A DNA stretch of 64,000 bases from Rhizobium sophoriradicis (GTDB lineage: Bacteria > Pseudomonadota > Alphaproteobacteria > Rhizobiales > Rhizobiaceae), in assembly GCF_003939025.1 (NCBI RefSeq), contig NZ_RQIH01000018.1:62001-126000 (forward strand). The letters are read 5' to 3'. Below are positions 18,865-27,063 of this stretch, in pieces. The position numbers and the translations under genes are program-made. The notes under the pieces were generated by a model. It was not told the origin of the DNA. It did not search any database and saw nothing but the letters and a program-made list of their open reading frames with translations. Positions within the stretch are counted from its first letter, which is position 1. Every line of letters starts with the position of its first letter.

Positions 18865-19580
18865 GATCGACTCCGACTATGTCCTGATGTACCCGGCGAT
18901 CCGCCCCGGCAGCTACGTCCTCATTTCCGTGACCGACACCGGCACCGGAATGACGTCCGATGTGATGGAGAGGGCTTTCGACCGTTCTTCACCGCGAAAC
19001 CGACGGGCTCGGGAACGGGGCTTGGGCTGAGCATGGTCTACGGTTTCGCAAAGCAATCCGCAGGGCACCTGCAGCTCTACAGCGAACTTGGCGAAGGGAC
19101 GACGGTGCGCCTCTTTCTTCCACGCGCCGACGCCGGAAAGGATTCTCATCCGAACGAGCAGCGGGCTGAGGAAGCCCCGCCTCGGGGCACGGAAACTATC
19201 CTGGTGGTCGAGGACGACGCGAGAGTTCGCCGAGTGACGGTCAGCCGCCTGCAGACGCTTGCCTACTTCGTGATCGAAGCTACGAACGGGATCGACGCGG
19301 TGAAGGAGCTGGAGGCGGGGCATGACGTAGCGCTCCTGTTCAGTGATGTGGCCATGCCGGGAATGAACGACGACGAACTGGCCCGGAATGTCCGGGAGCG
19401 CTGGCCGAGGGTGAAAATTCTCCTGACGTCGGGCTTTTCTGAACCCCATGCCGCGGACAAGGAGATCGAAGCGGGCGCCGGCTGGCTGAAGAAGCCGTAC
19501 ACTGCATCGGAGATGTCGACACGTCTCAGGCTGCTGCTCGCCACGAGGCCTAATAGCGATTCTGCTCGACAGCAGGATTT
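18865..19580 (+). pseudogene. Hybrid sensor kinase fragment: ATPase end plus receiver domain
   Basis: The frame starts abruptly in a histidine-kinase ATP-binding domain (SYVLISVTDTGTGMTSDV). A frameshift near 18985 leads to TAKPTGSGTGLGLSMVYGFA, the G2 box. A receiver domain follows (ILVVEDDARVRRVTV, phospho-Asp in LLFSDVAMPG, LTSGFSEPH, KKPYTASEM). This is the arrangement of hybrid kinases that end in a receiver. The sensor and dimerisation domains are missing. Downstream to 19876 is an unassigned frame without recognisable domain. Confidence 0.8.
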
Positions 19581-19876
19581 CAATTTAGAAAAATCAAACC
19601 CAAACCTCAATCGCGCTGCCGTTGCGGGGACTCATATCTTTCTTCGCGGAAGATCCCAGCCTACGTCGCCACCCAAGGTCGCTCTCCAAGAACATCAATG
19701 GTCGCCTTGTGCTCGCGACGGAGGCTCTGCAACGGGTGGTGCGGAATTTCGTTCCGAAGACGAGATCTGCGCGCAAGTCGATCAAGGAAATTGGGCTCTA
19801 TGCGAAGGGCGCTCAGCGGCGCCCTTGCTGCTGAGTGTGGGCAGAGCAGTAATGTCTAGCCAATCCCGATATTCGA

Positions 19877-20524
19877 TCACCCGACCGTCAGTCGGTCGTC
19901 GAGAGTGCTGATCCCTGGAGCGGACCATGCAGCGCGCTCCGCCGCCTGCCGTTCCGACCAGGTCTTCACCTTGCCGGAGAGGATTACCTTTCTGCCTTGG
20001 ACGTCGATTCTGATTGCATCGGCCTCAAGAGCGGCGTCGCGCTGGAAAGCATCCTCGATGCGTTTCTTGACATCCACCGCCGTAATATGCGGCTTCAGCT
20101 CCACTAGGTTGGACACCCCTACTACGCCGGCGAGATCCCGCACGGCGTCGTAGGCCGCGTTCTTTTGATATTGCCACTCGACCTCTCCCCGCAAGGTGAT
20201 CCACCCTTTGAGGACCCGCACCTGCACCGAATCCTTTGGCACGGAAACGTTCCAGTCGAGCATTTTGACAGCTCGCCGGGCGATGTCGTCGTCGTCTGTT
20301 TCCTTCGGCCCGAAAATCCGGACCTCGATATCGGCAGCTATTCCGCGCACGCCCTTGACGCGACTAACCACGCGCTCTGCGGCTTCTTTCTCCGCGTAGG
20401 TGCGCACGTGACCAGTCAGTGTGACGATCCCGCTATCGACCGCGACGCCGATATCAGCCGCGTCGATGCTGGGCTCGAATTCCATTTCGTCGAGAATGTT
20501 CTGTCTGAGTTGAATGTCGTTCAT
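19877..20524 (-). CDS. Triple BON-domain protein
   Basis: This is an intact 215-residue protein starting at 20524 after a perfect AAGGAGG. Three BON repeats are visible: VAVDSGIVTLTGHVRTYAEK, VRVLKGWITLRGEVEWQYQ and IDVQGRKVILSGKVKTWSE. It has no signal peptide, so unlike OsmY it is likely cytoplasmic or peripheral. BON proteins of this kind belong to osmotic or low-oxygen stress responses. A perfect FixK/FNR-type dyad sits 59 bases upstream, suggesting induction at low oxygen. Confidence 0.88.
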   Translation of the reverse strand: MNDIQLRQNILDEMEFEPSIDAADIGVAVDSGIVTLTGHVRTYAEKEAAERVVSRVKGVRGIAADIEVRIFGPKETDDDDIARRAVKMLDWNVSVPKDSVQVRVLKGWITLRGEVEWQYQKNAAYDAVRDLAGVVGVSNLVELKPHITAVDVKKRIEDAFQRDAALEADAIRIDVQGRKVILSGKVKTWSERQAAERAAWSAPGISTLDDRLTVG

Positions 20525-20582
20525 GACAACCTCCTTCAGGTTTGCGACGTGCCGATCGTGACAGCGCCGCAGATTTTCGTCG

Positions 20583-20596
20583 TTGATCTTCATCAA
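20583..20596. promoter_or_regulatory. FixK/FNR-type box upstream of the BON gene
   Basis: TTGATCTTCATCAA is a perfect TTGA-N6-TCAA dyad, centred 65 bases before the start codon at 20524. A transcription start about 41 bases downstream of the centre would leave a short leader carrying the strong ribosome-binding site. Confidence 0.7.
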
Positions 20597-20647
20597 GCAC
20601 GAGAGCGACCTTGGAATTTCAGCGGACAGAACACGGTCTGCGGGCTG

Positions 20648-22003
20648 CTACTGGGTCTGCACGTCAGCGGCCACGAAGAGGCGGTGGCCGTTCCTCACGA
20701 CGGTGATGAGAGCACGGGCATGCTCCTTCACGAGTATTGAGAGGAGTTGCCCGACGTCCGTCACCGGCTGCTGGTCGAGAGCGACGATAACGTCGTCCGG
20801 CTGCAGGCCGGCCTGTGCCGCGACCGAACCCTCGGCGACGACGACGACGCGGGCGCCGGGACCATCGGGAGAGTTCGCCATCTCGGCGTCGGCGAGAGGG
20901 CCGCGGGCGATATGAATGGTACGCGAAGCAGCCGGTTCGGCAACCGGTGCGTCGGACACCACGGGAAATGCTTCTATCCTTCGGCTCGCGCGGTCGATCT
21001 GGAAGGACGGCTTGGACTGCAACGGTAGCGATCCCACAAGCCTTCGAACGTCGGACGCGCCGCGCACCGTCCTTCCGTCGACCATCCGAATGACGTCGCC
21101 CGGCTGAATTCCTGCATTTGCCGCCGGTGAACCCGGAAGGACTTCGCTGACCAGCGCGCCCGCCCCTTCATCGACGCCGAACGCCTTTGCGAGACCGGGC
21201 GTCAGGTCCTGCGTTAAAATTCCCACCTCGCCGCGTACCAACTTGCCGGTCAGGATGAGCTGCCGCATCACGATGCCGACAGTCTCGGCTGGGACCGCAA
21301 AACCGATGCCGATGCTTCCTCCGGCGGGGCCGATGATCGCGCTATTGATCCCGACCACGACGCCGTCCTCGCTTACAAGCGCGCCGCCCGAATTGCCGGG
21401 ATTGGTCGACGCGTCCGTCTGAATGAATCCTTCGTACCCCTCCGATCCCACGGCACGGCGCCCAAGCGCGCTTACGATGCCCATCGTCGCGGTCTGGCCC
21501 AGGCCGAAGGGATTCCCGATCGCCACGACGACGTCGCCGACGTGAAGCGAGGACGCGCTTCCAAACTCGGCTTGAACAAGATGATCAGGTGGAATTTGAA
21601 CGACAGCGACATCCGTCTCGGGATCGGCGCCGACAAGTTTCGCTTGGAAGCGTCGGCCGTCGGAGAGCGCCACCTCGATTTTTGAGGCGCTTGCTATGAC
21701 ATGCTGGTTGGTGACGATGTAGCCGTGGACCTCGTCGATGACGACACCCGATCCGGCCGATTGGAAGCTGTGCTCTGCCGGCGCAGCGTCGTCAGGTAGT
21801 CCGAAGAACTTTCTGTAGAAGGGATCAGCAAGCGTTGCATCCGCGTCGTCGAGTTCCCTGCCCTGCACCGAGATGCTGACGACGCTCGGCACGACACGCT
21901 GGAGCATCGGCGCGAGCGACAGGCTGTCTGCAACGGCTGGAGCCGACAATAGGCTCTCACCTGCGATGAAGAGCGCCGCCAAGGCGAGCAACGAACGCGA
22001 CAT
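20648..22003 (-). CDS. HtrA/DegP-family periplasmic serine protease
   Basis: The protein is 451 residues long. A signal peptide (LLALAALFIAGESLLSAPAVA) precedes a trypsin-like domain with H101 (VTNQHVI), D131 (PETDVAVV) and S205 (NPGNSGG). Two PDZ domains follow (VLPGSPAANAGIQPGDVIRM and GSVAAQAGLQPDDVIVAL). It should act in the periplasm as a protein-quality protease or chaperone. The start at 22003 is supported by AAGGAG 7 bases before; the open frame extends further upstream to 22108 without such a site. A FixK/FNR-type box 83 bases upstream suggests low-oxygen control. Confidence 0.92.
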   Translation of the reverse strand: MSRSLLALAALFIAGESLLSAPAVADSLSLAPMLQRVVPSVVSISVQGRELDDADATLADPFYRKFFGLPDDAAPAEHSFQSAGSGVVIDEVHGYIVTNQHVIASASKIEVALSDGRRFQAKLVGADPETDVAVVQIPPDHLVQAEFGSASSLHVGDVVVAIGNPFGLGQTATMGIVSALGRRAVGSEGYEGFIQTDASTNPGNSGGALVSEDGVVVGINSAIIGPAGGSIGIGFAVPAETVGIVMRQLILTGKLVRGEVGILTQDLTPGLAKAFGVDEGAGALVSEVLPGSPAANAGIQPGDVIRMVDGRTVRGASDVRRLVGSLPLQSKPSFQIDRASRRIEAFPVVSDAPVAEPAASRTIHIARGPLADAEMANSPDGPGARVVVVAEGSVAAQAGLQPDDVIVALDQQPVTDVGQLLSILVKEHARALITVVRNGHRLFVAADVQTQ

Positions 22004-22085
22004 CTCTGATCTCCTTGCGGAAGCGCCGCCGGTTGTCGGCGGACGTCTTGACGAAGAAGCTTTTGTGTAGCGCAAGCAAAGCGCA

Positions 22086-22099
22086 TTGATCCTTGTCAA
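22086..22099. promoter_or_regulatory. FixK/FNR-type box upstream of the HtrA gene
   Basis: TTGATCCTTGTCAA is a perfect TTGA-N6-TCAA dyad centred about 90 bases before the HtrA start codon. It is also close to the end of the alcohol dehydrogenase relic at 22112. Confidence 0.65.
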
Positions 22100-22111
22100 G
22101 GGGAACATCGG

Positions 22112-22354
22112 CTACGGAACGATCACGGCGGCTCCAGAGACACGGCCTGCGCGCAGATCGTCGAGAGCCTCGTTCGCATGCTCGAGGGGGTAGACGCTGG
22201 TGAAGCATCTGACCCCTGCCGCCTTCCCGATCGAGAAGAATTCCGCCCCGTCGCTCCGCGTCAGGTTCGCCACCGAGACGACCCGCCGCTCGCCCCAGAG
22301 CAGACGATAGGGCATGCTCGGAATGTCTGACATGTCGATGCCGCCGCAGACCAA
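22112..22354 (-). pseudogene. Zinc alcohol dehydrogenase, C-terminal part (minus strand)
   Basis: The minus strand encodes VCGGIDMSDIPSMPYRLLWG, ERRVVSVANLTRSDG, YPLEHANEALDDLRAGRVSG and a stop at 22112. This is the C-terminal third of a medium-chain, zinc-type alcohol dehydrogenase. The part that should precede it lies next to it but on the opposite strand (22365-22518), so the gene is broken by an inversion. Confidence 0.75.
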
Positions 22355-22364
22355 CGAGGCCGGA

Positions 22365-22518
22365 CGGAAGTTCACGCTTGATCTTGGCGCCGTCTGGACC
22401 GGGTTTTCCGGTGAAAGGCCGCCGGTGCCGCTCGACGCCGCCATCATCTTCGCGCCGGCCGGCGAGCTCGTGCCAATGGCGCTCGACGTGGTGCGGAAGG
22501 GCGGAACGGTTGCCGACC
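22365..22518 (+). pseudogene. Zinc alcohol dehydrogenase, central part in inverted orientation
   Basis: The plus strand encodes DLGAVWTGFSGERPPVPLDA, AIIFAPAGELVPMALDVVRK and GGTV. In intact enzymes of this family this NAD-binding segment is followed directly by the CGGIHMSDIP segment, which here is on the minus strand at 22112-22354. No zinc-binding N-terminal domain is present in the window. Confidence 0.7.
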
Positions 22519-22662
22519 GGCAAAGATCTCGTCTTGAATCAGAGCGCCCGCGCGAAACGCGGGTGCGAGGTGAAATTAGATGTGGCGCTTGGATATAGGC
22601 CGCGTAGATATGGCATGTGGTGCTCCGATTGTGGGATGCGGGTTCGGCTCGAGCATCGACGG

Positions 22663-23118
22663 TCATTCCGTTCTGACTGCACTGCGTCCCGACACGGCCG
22701 TGACGGCAATGCCGTAGAAGACATGAGGAGAGCCATCGGGCATGGGGAACTCCTGGGGCTTTATAGAGCCGATTTCCCACCAGTCCGAATACTTTTGGAG
22801 AAGACCACGCGTGGAGCCGTTCGCTTTGTCGCGCCTCGCTGTCAGGAAATTCCTCGAACCTGCCTTCGACGACGATGCTCGTCCACCCGCCGGCGCTCGA
22901 ACGCTGCTCGATGTGTAGGCAGACCTTGTCGTTCCCCGCATCCAGTCGAGCTTCTTGCCGGGCATGGTGAAGCTATAGGCGACGCCGTTGGAAAAGGCGA
23001 AATAGATCGCCGCCACGTAGAGCTGCCCATCCTTGCAGCATGCCAGATGACCGAAACGCTCGTTCTCCAGGATGCGGTAGCACTCACCGGGGTTGATCTC
23101 CGTCAGATTGATCGTCAT
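22663..23118 (-). pseudogene. Pyridoxamine 5'-phosphate oxidase-like flavin-binding protein, frameshifted
   Basis: From 23118 the frame reads INPGECYRILENERFGHLAC, then VAAIYFAFSNGVAYSFTMPG, the opening of FMN-binding split-barrel proteins of the PPOX / NimA-like group. The middle (VCLHIEQRSSAGGWTSIVV) is in a second frame, and the end (PDGSPHVFYGIAVTAVSGRS) returns to the first. Two frameshifts (about 22930 and 22790) therefore split it. It is divergent from the universal stress gene with a near-perfect FixK/FNR-type box between. Confidence 0.75.
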
Positions 23119-23177
23119 GGCCGTGTCCTCCAGCTTCGATGAAGGCGCGATTATAGGAGCTTCATTGCGCCGCGGCC

Positions 23178-23191
23178 TTGACCAAGCGCAA
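23178..23191. promoter_or_regulatory. Near-perfect FixK/FNR-type box between divergent genes
   Basis: TTGACCAAGCGCAA matches TTGA-N6-TCAA at seven of eight positions. It is centred about 65 bases from both the PPOX start (23118) and the universal stress protein start (23248), so it could control both genes. Confidence 0.5.
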
Positions 23192-23247
23192 TGCGAACTC
23201 TCTCAGCGGCATGCATCATGACGGAAGTTAAACCTCAGGAGGCAAGC

Positions 23248-24069
23248 ATGAAGCCGCAGTTCCATCTCCCGTTGTCGACCTATCCCGACGCGAGTTCCTT
23301 CGCCATAATCGACAATGCTATCGGCCTCGCTAGGCAGAATGACGCCCATCTCGTCGCCAGTATCCCACAAGTCCGGATCCCCCAGGTCCATCCGCCCTTT
23401 CCCACCGTTATCGATGTCGAGACATGGCGGGGACAAGCAGAACGGTATAGCCGGGACAGCGGGACTTCGCTGCGGGGACACATCGCCGACGCTATTTCGG
23501 AAACTGGCTTCGAGGTGCGAATCCACGGATTCGAGGTCAGGGAACCGTTCGTCTATGAACGCTTTTCTGAAATTGCCAAGTGCTACGACCTTTCCATCGT
23601 CGAAGCCTCGGAGCTCTCCCGGCAACTCTCCGAAACGCTGCTATTCGGAAGCGGCCGTCCGCTCGTGCTATTTCCAGCCACCAGCGTCTACTCTCGTGTG
23701 GACACGATCGCCGTCGCCTGGGACGGCAGCGCCACCGCAGCGCGCGCCCTTTCCAGCGCACGGGTCTTCATCGAACGCGCGATCAAGGTGCAGGTCATCT
23801 CGATCACCGACGACAAGGAGATCGACGAGGCGAACCGCGCCCTCCTGATCTCTTCGTTGAAGCATTCGGGACTCGACGTGGATGACGTATCGATCCAGGC
23901 AGGCGGCGAGACCGCGACAGGCGCCATCCAATCGGCCGCGCTGGAACGAAAGGCGGACCTTCTGGTCGCGGGCGGATTTGGCCATTCGCGGCTTCGTGAG
24001 TTCATCCTCGGCGGCGTCACTCGAGAACTTCTCGTCAAGGCCGAGCTACTAGTGCTTCTCGCCCATTAG
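23248..24069 (+). CDS. Universal stress protein (UspA family, tandem type)
   Basis: This is a 273-residue protein starting at 23248 after a strong AGGAGG (23237-23242); the open frame extends earlier without such a site. The second half has the clear Usp fold: VDTIAVAWDGSATAARALSS at its start and the ATP-loop-like end VAGGFGHSRLREFILGGVTR. The first half is a divergent Usp-like domain. Proteins of this type are common in rhizobial low-oxygen regulons. Its stop overlaps the end of the convergent P-type ATPase relic. Confidence 0.85.
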   Translation: MKPQFHLPLSTYPDASSFAIIDNAIGLARQNDAHLVASIPQVRIPQVHPPFPTVIDVETWRGQAERYSRDSGTSLRGHIADAISETGFEVRIHGFEVREPFVYERFSEIAKCYDLSIVEASELSRQLSETLLFGSGRPLVLFPATSVYSRVDTIAVAWDGSATAARALSSARVFIERAIKVQVISITDDKEIDEANRALLISSLKHSGLDVDDVSIQAGGETATGAIQSAALERKADLLVAGGFGHSRLREFILGGVTRELLVKAELLVLLAH

Positions 24070-24984
24070 AGGGCGCGAAGGGCGTTTAGAATGACCGCGA
24101 CGTCGATGGCCTCCTAAAGCAATGCCCCGCCGACTGGCGGAAGGTATTGAAGCCGGTCTTCGAGCGTGATCGTGCCAGCCGGCGTGCCGTCAAACACTAC
24201 CTTGACACGCATTGCGCTGCCTGACCCGTTAGGCGTCTCCTCCGACGCCGACGCGCACGCCATCGACGATTCCGGATCCCGCGGTCTCGGTCACCTCCGA
24301 TGGGCGGCTCACTCCCAACCCACGTCTATGCGCCTCGTCCACCAGCGCGCGTCCGACCACATGGCCCGACGCCTGGTCCAGCGAGGCGGCCAGCCGCAGG
24401 ATCCTGTTAGGATGCTCCGATCCCTCGATGTGGCCGACTTCGGGCTGTCCCGCGGTGAGCGTCCCCGTCTTGTCGAACACCGCCACGGTGGCCTGGACGA
24501 GTGCCTCGAGAGGTCCCGCACCCTTCACCAGAACGCCCTCCTTCGCAAGTGCGACGGGTACGGCCAGGATCAACGGACAGGGCGTGGCGACGACCAGCAC
24601 GGCCACGATCCTTGACAGGTCTCCGGACATGAACGCCGAGACGCCTGCAATCGCTACCGTGGCGAACAAGAACCACACCGAGAACCGGTCGGCCAGTCGC
24701 ATCAGCTTCGCCTTGGAGCGCCTCGATGCTTCCACGAGCCTCACTATTCCGGTATTCCGGCATAGGTGCTGTCTCGGCGCGACTTAGAACGCGGATTTCG
24801 ATCACGTCCCCCTCGTTCGTAGCGCCACTTGAAATGTTGCCATCCCTCGCGATGCGCACCCTTAAAGGCTCTCCGGTCAGGACCGCCTGGTCGATCGTCG
24901 CGACTTCGCTGACGAGAGCCCCGTCGGCCGGTACGACGTCGCCCTTGCGTATCAGGAGCACGTCGCCGACCGCGATCTTCTCGA
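24066..24984 (-). pseudogene. Metal-transporting P-type ATPase, truncated, frameshifted and internally deleted
   Basis: The surviving sequence starts in the actuator domain (VGDVLLIRKGDVVPADG, VLTGEPLRV). After a frameshift near 24760 comes the transmembrane metal site TPCPLIL and the phosphorylation site FDKTGTLTAG. The sequence then jumps from GTPAGTITLEDRLQ directly to YLPPVGGALL, an in-frame stop, and EAIDVAVILNALRAL, the normal C-terminus. The ATP-binding core with the GDG.ND motif is therefore deleted. The N-terminal part ends at an IS21-type terminus at 24985. Non-functional. Confidence 0.85.
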
Positions 24985-25036
24985 TTGACCCCCTTGCTAT
25001 GTAGATCAGCGCTTCGCCTGCCCGGCGCTGGCCGGG
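24985..25036. repeat. Solo IS21-family terminal sequence
   Basis: This stretch (starting TTGACCCCCTTGC, then GTAGATCAGCGCTT and CCCGGCGCTGGCCGGGG) is nearly identical to 56040-56092, which lies at the end of an IS21 IstB relic. Here no istA or istB accompanies it. It truncates the P-type ATPase relic and marks an old IS21 insertion mostly removed by deletion. Confidence 0.65.
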
Positions 25037-25152
25037 GCCAGATCTGAGACCGTGCGATGCAGATATTCGGCACAGGACCCCGCAGGACCATATTCATCTT
25101 CATTGTCTTCACGACTTCGAATCAAATCAACTGCTTAGCCTTGAAAGACGGC

Positions 25153-26247
25153 CTATTCTCCAAACGGAAGTTCAATTTCTTCGCCGTTTCTTTTTCCGCC
25201 CTCGGTCAGGACCGTGTTGAGCCGCTCGGCATCTTGTGCTGGCAGCATTCCCGCCCCGGTTCGAATACCTTCTCGCCATGTAGGCCCGCGCCTCCATGCT
25301 TCGTTGTAGACGAGCGCCAAGTCGGTAGATCGCCTTGTCTGCTGCAGCGCTTCGAAGAGCAGCGCAGCTTGTCGGATGTCCTTCTCACGCTTCGCCGGCC
25401 CCTGCCCGTCCGTGTTTCGGCGGCTGGCGACTATTAGCTTGTGGACGGCATACCGGGACGGATCAGGGACGACGACCGGAACACCGCTTCGGTGGAGCAG
25501 CATTGTCCTGACGGGTTCCCTTATGAGGAAGTCGAGAAAGCGCAGTGGATCCGCGCTGGCGCCACCAAGAGCGGGCATCTTCGCCGGCTGATCGATGTAG
25601 TCATCCGAACCACGGTTCGACGTCAGGAACTCAACCCTGTAGCCGTCGGCATTCTGAAACGCTGACGATACCGCGGCTCCCGATCGATGTGGAACTGGAC
25701 GAAAGCTGGCGTCGACGCCCTGCAGCAACTCAAGGATCGGAGGCAGACTATCTTCGACCTCCCGACTGATGGCATAGTCCTGGGCGATGTCAGCATCGCC
25801 GGTCAGGATCGCAGCCATGGGAAGACGGACACCGAGCAGTCCTGAATAGCACTGAAAGGCCACCGTGCCTATGAGAATACCCCGGAGCCGAAAGAGACCG
25901 CCATCGGCAAGAGCCTCGACGATATCGCCCGACATGGCGTCAGGGGCGATCATCCCGCCTTCGCGGGTCAGGGTATTTACCAAGCGCCTGCGAGCGCGTA
26001 GATCGTCCTTGTCCCGCTTATGATCAGCTACGCGCTGTGCGATAACCGGATCATCAGCGGAACCGACGTAACGACGTTTCGTACCACCATGTCCATCCGG
26101 GATGTCGAAATACCAGTACTTGCGCCCCTTGATGTTTGCCGGGGTGAACCGACCCTCCGGAGGGAAATCGGCCGTCCAAGCGGCGTCGAGCGAGCGCTGA
26201 CCGAGCTCAGCGAGCATCGTCTGATACATGAGGTCGATGGACTTCAT
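25153..26247 (-). CDS. Nucleotidyltransferase-fold protein (GSU2403-like)
   Basis: This is an intact 364-residue protein. The first 110 residues are charged and contain RKYWYFDIPDGHGGTKRRYV. A nucleotidyltransferase core follows: GTVAFQCYSGLLGVRL and the acidic ILTGDADIAQ, which fits the two-Asp metal site of minimal nucleotidyltransferases; YAVHKLIVASRR lies later. I associate this pattern with the GSU2403 family of unknown function, related to toxin-type nucleotidyltransferases. No antitoxin gene is adjacent. A perfect 29-bp palindrome 14 bases before the start indicates tight transcriptional control. Confidence 0.65.
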   Translation of the reverse strand: MKSIDLMYQTMLAELGQRSLDAAWTADFPPEGRFTPANIKGRKYWYFDIPDGHGGTKRRYVGSADDPVIAQRVADHKRDKDDLRARRRLVNTLTREGGMIAPDAMSGDIVEALADGGLFRLRGILIGTVAFQCYSGLLGVRLPMAAILTGDADIAQDYAISREVEDSLPPILELLQGVDASFRPVPHRSGAAVSSAFQNADGYRVEFLTSNRGSDDYIDQPAKMPALGGASADPLRFLDFLIREPVRTMLLHRSGVPVVVPDPSRYAVHKLIVASRRNTDGQGPAKREKDIRQAALLFEALQQTRRSTDLALVYNEAWRRGPTWREGIRTGAGMLPAQDAERLNTVLTEGGKRNGEEIELPFGE

Positions 26248-26261
26248 AGCTCGACTCCAGG

Positions 26262-26290
26262 GTTATACTGTTTTTCAAAAACAGTATAAC
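26262..26290. promoter_or_regulatory. Perfect 29-bp palindrome (operator candidate)
   Basis: Two 14-base arms (GTTATACTGTTTTT and its exact complement) flank a single central C. The dyad ends 14 bases before the start codon at 26247, so a bound repressor would block the promoter or leader. CTGT and ACAG lie in the arms as in LexA-type boxes, but with spacing 9 and not 8, and the usual rhizobial LexA box (GTTC-N7-GTTC) is different. Confidence 0.75.
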
Positions 26291-26382
26291 GGTCGTGAGG
26301 ATAGGTCGCAAGATAGGATGCCGCCTCTATCGCCTTGAAAGGACACCTGCAACAAGCTTAAAAGGCAGGCAGCGCGTCACGC

Positions 26383-26936
26383 TCATCGTTCAAACCGCTC
26401 CAGCATTTTTCTCAACTGCGCGTTTTGCAACGTTAGCTTTCTGGCCAGCTGATCCCTGAGCATCCTGATCTCGTCATCGAGGCTCATCCCGTTTGCAGTT
26501 TGGATAAATTGGGGATCGTCTGCAATCGCCACCGCTTCCTTGCTGCGGCTCCTTTGCTCGCGCGGTGCGACTCGGCAATTCGCTTGAGCCTAGCGGCATC
26601 ATTCGCAGCGGTGACGTCGAAACCAGTACCACCTGATATAGCGGGATCAGCGACCTCCACGATTTCGGCAACTTCGCCGTCGACCTTGTCGTGGACATCG
26701 CTTTCGGCTTCTTCGGAATGCACAGGCTTGAGGGAAATTGCACCGGGTTGACCGTGACGAGGTAGCTCCGCGCCTGCCGGCCGACCATCGCTATTCAGGC
26801 TGTCCTCGGCAGGCGTTTCAGTCGGACCAGAACTAGGCAACGCCTCCGGCGAAACCTTCTCGGTCGAGCCGCTTTCTCGCTTTTGTTCGCGTCCCGGTGA
26901 GACCAGTCGGGCAAGAAATTTCCAGGGAGACGCCAT
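26383..26936 (-). pseudogene. SyrB-associated-type hypothetical protein with coiled-coil end, frameshifted
   Basis: From 26936 the frame gives MASPWKFLARLVSPGREQ, an acidic middle region and SHRASKGAAARKR, then stops at 26484. The adjacent frame continues as KEAVAIADDPQFIQTANG and DDEIRMLRDQLARKLTLQNA to a stop at 26383. I recall rhizobial proteins with this start that end in the same LRDQLARKL..QNAQLRKML segment in one frame, so a frameshift near 26560 is likely. The C-terminal heptad-rich helix resembles that of the next gene upstream (27064-27828). Function unknown. Confidence 0.6.
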
Positions 26937-27063
26937 CTATCCGACCTCGCGTTTTATCCCGCAAGCAGGCAGTAAGTCTTCATTCCGGCAACAGCTCACC
27001 GTCGCCAAATTTTATCTCTTGATAAGCATGGAAATGCGGCCGGCGATTGACCAGCTGCTTTTA

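Noticed and set aside
18851..18866. GGCTCTGTTGCAA-like sequence resembling an IS6-family terminal repeat at the start of the sensor kinase fragment
   Set aside because: Only about 13 bases match, no transposase or second end is present, and coding sequence continues directly on what would be the inside of the element.
19590..19860. Frame RLVLATEALQRVVRNFVP after the receiver domain
   Set aside because: It has coding-like composition but no start, no ribosome-binding site and no family that I can name; left unannotated.
26262..26290. Reading the 29-bp palindrome as a LexA box
   Set aside because: The half-site spacing (9) does not fit the E. coli type, and the alphaproteobacterial LexA box is GTTC-N7-GTTC; kept only as an operator of unknown regulator.
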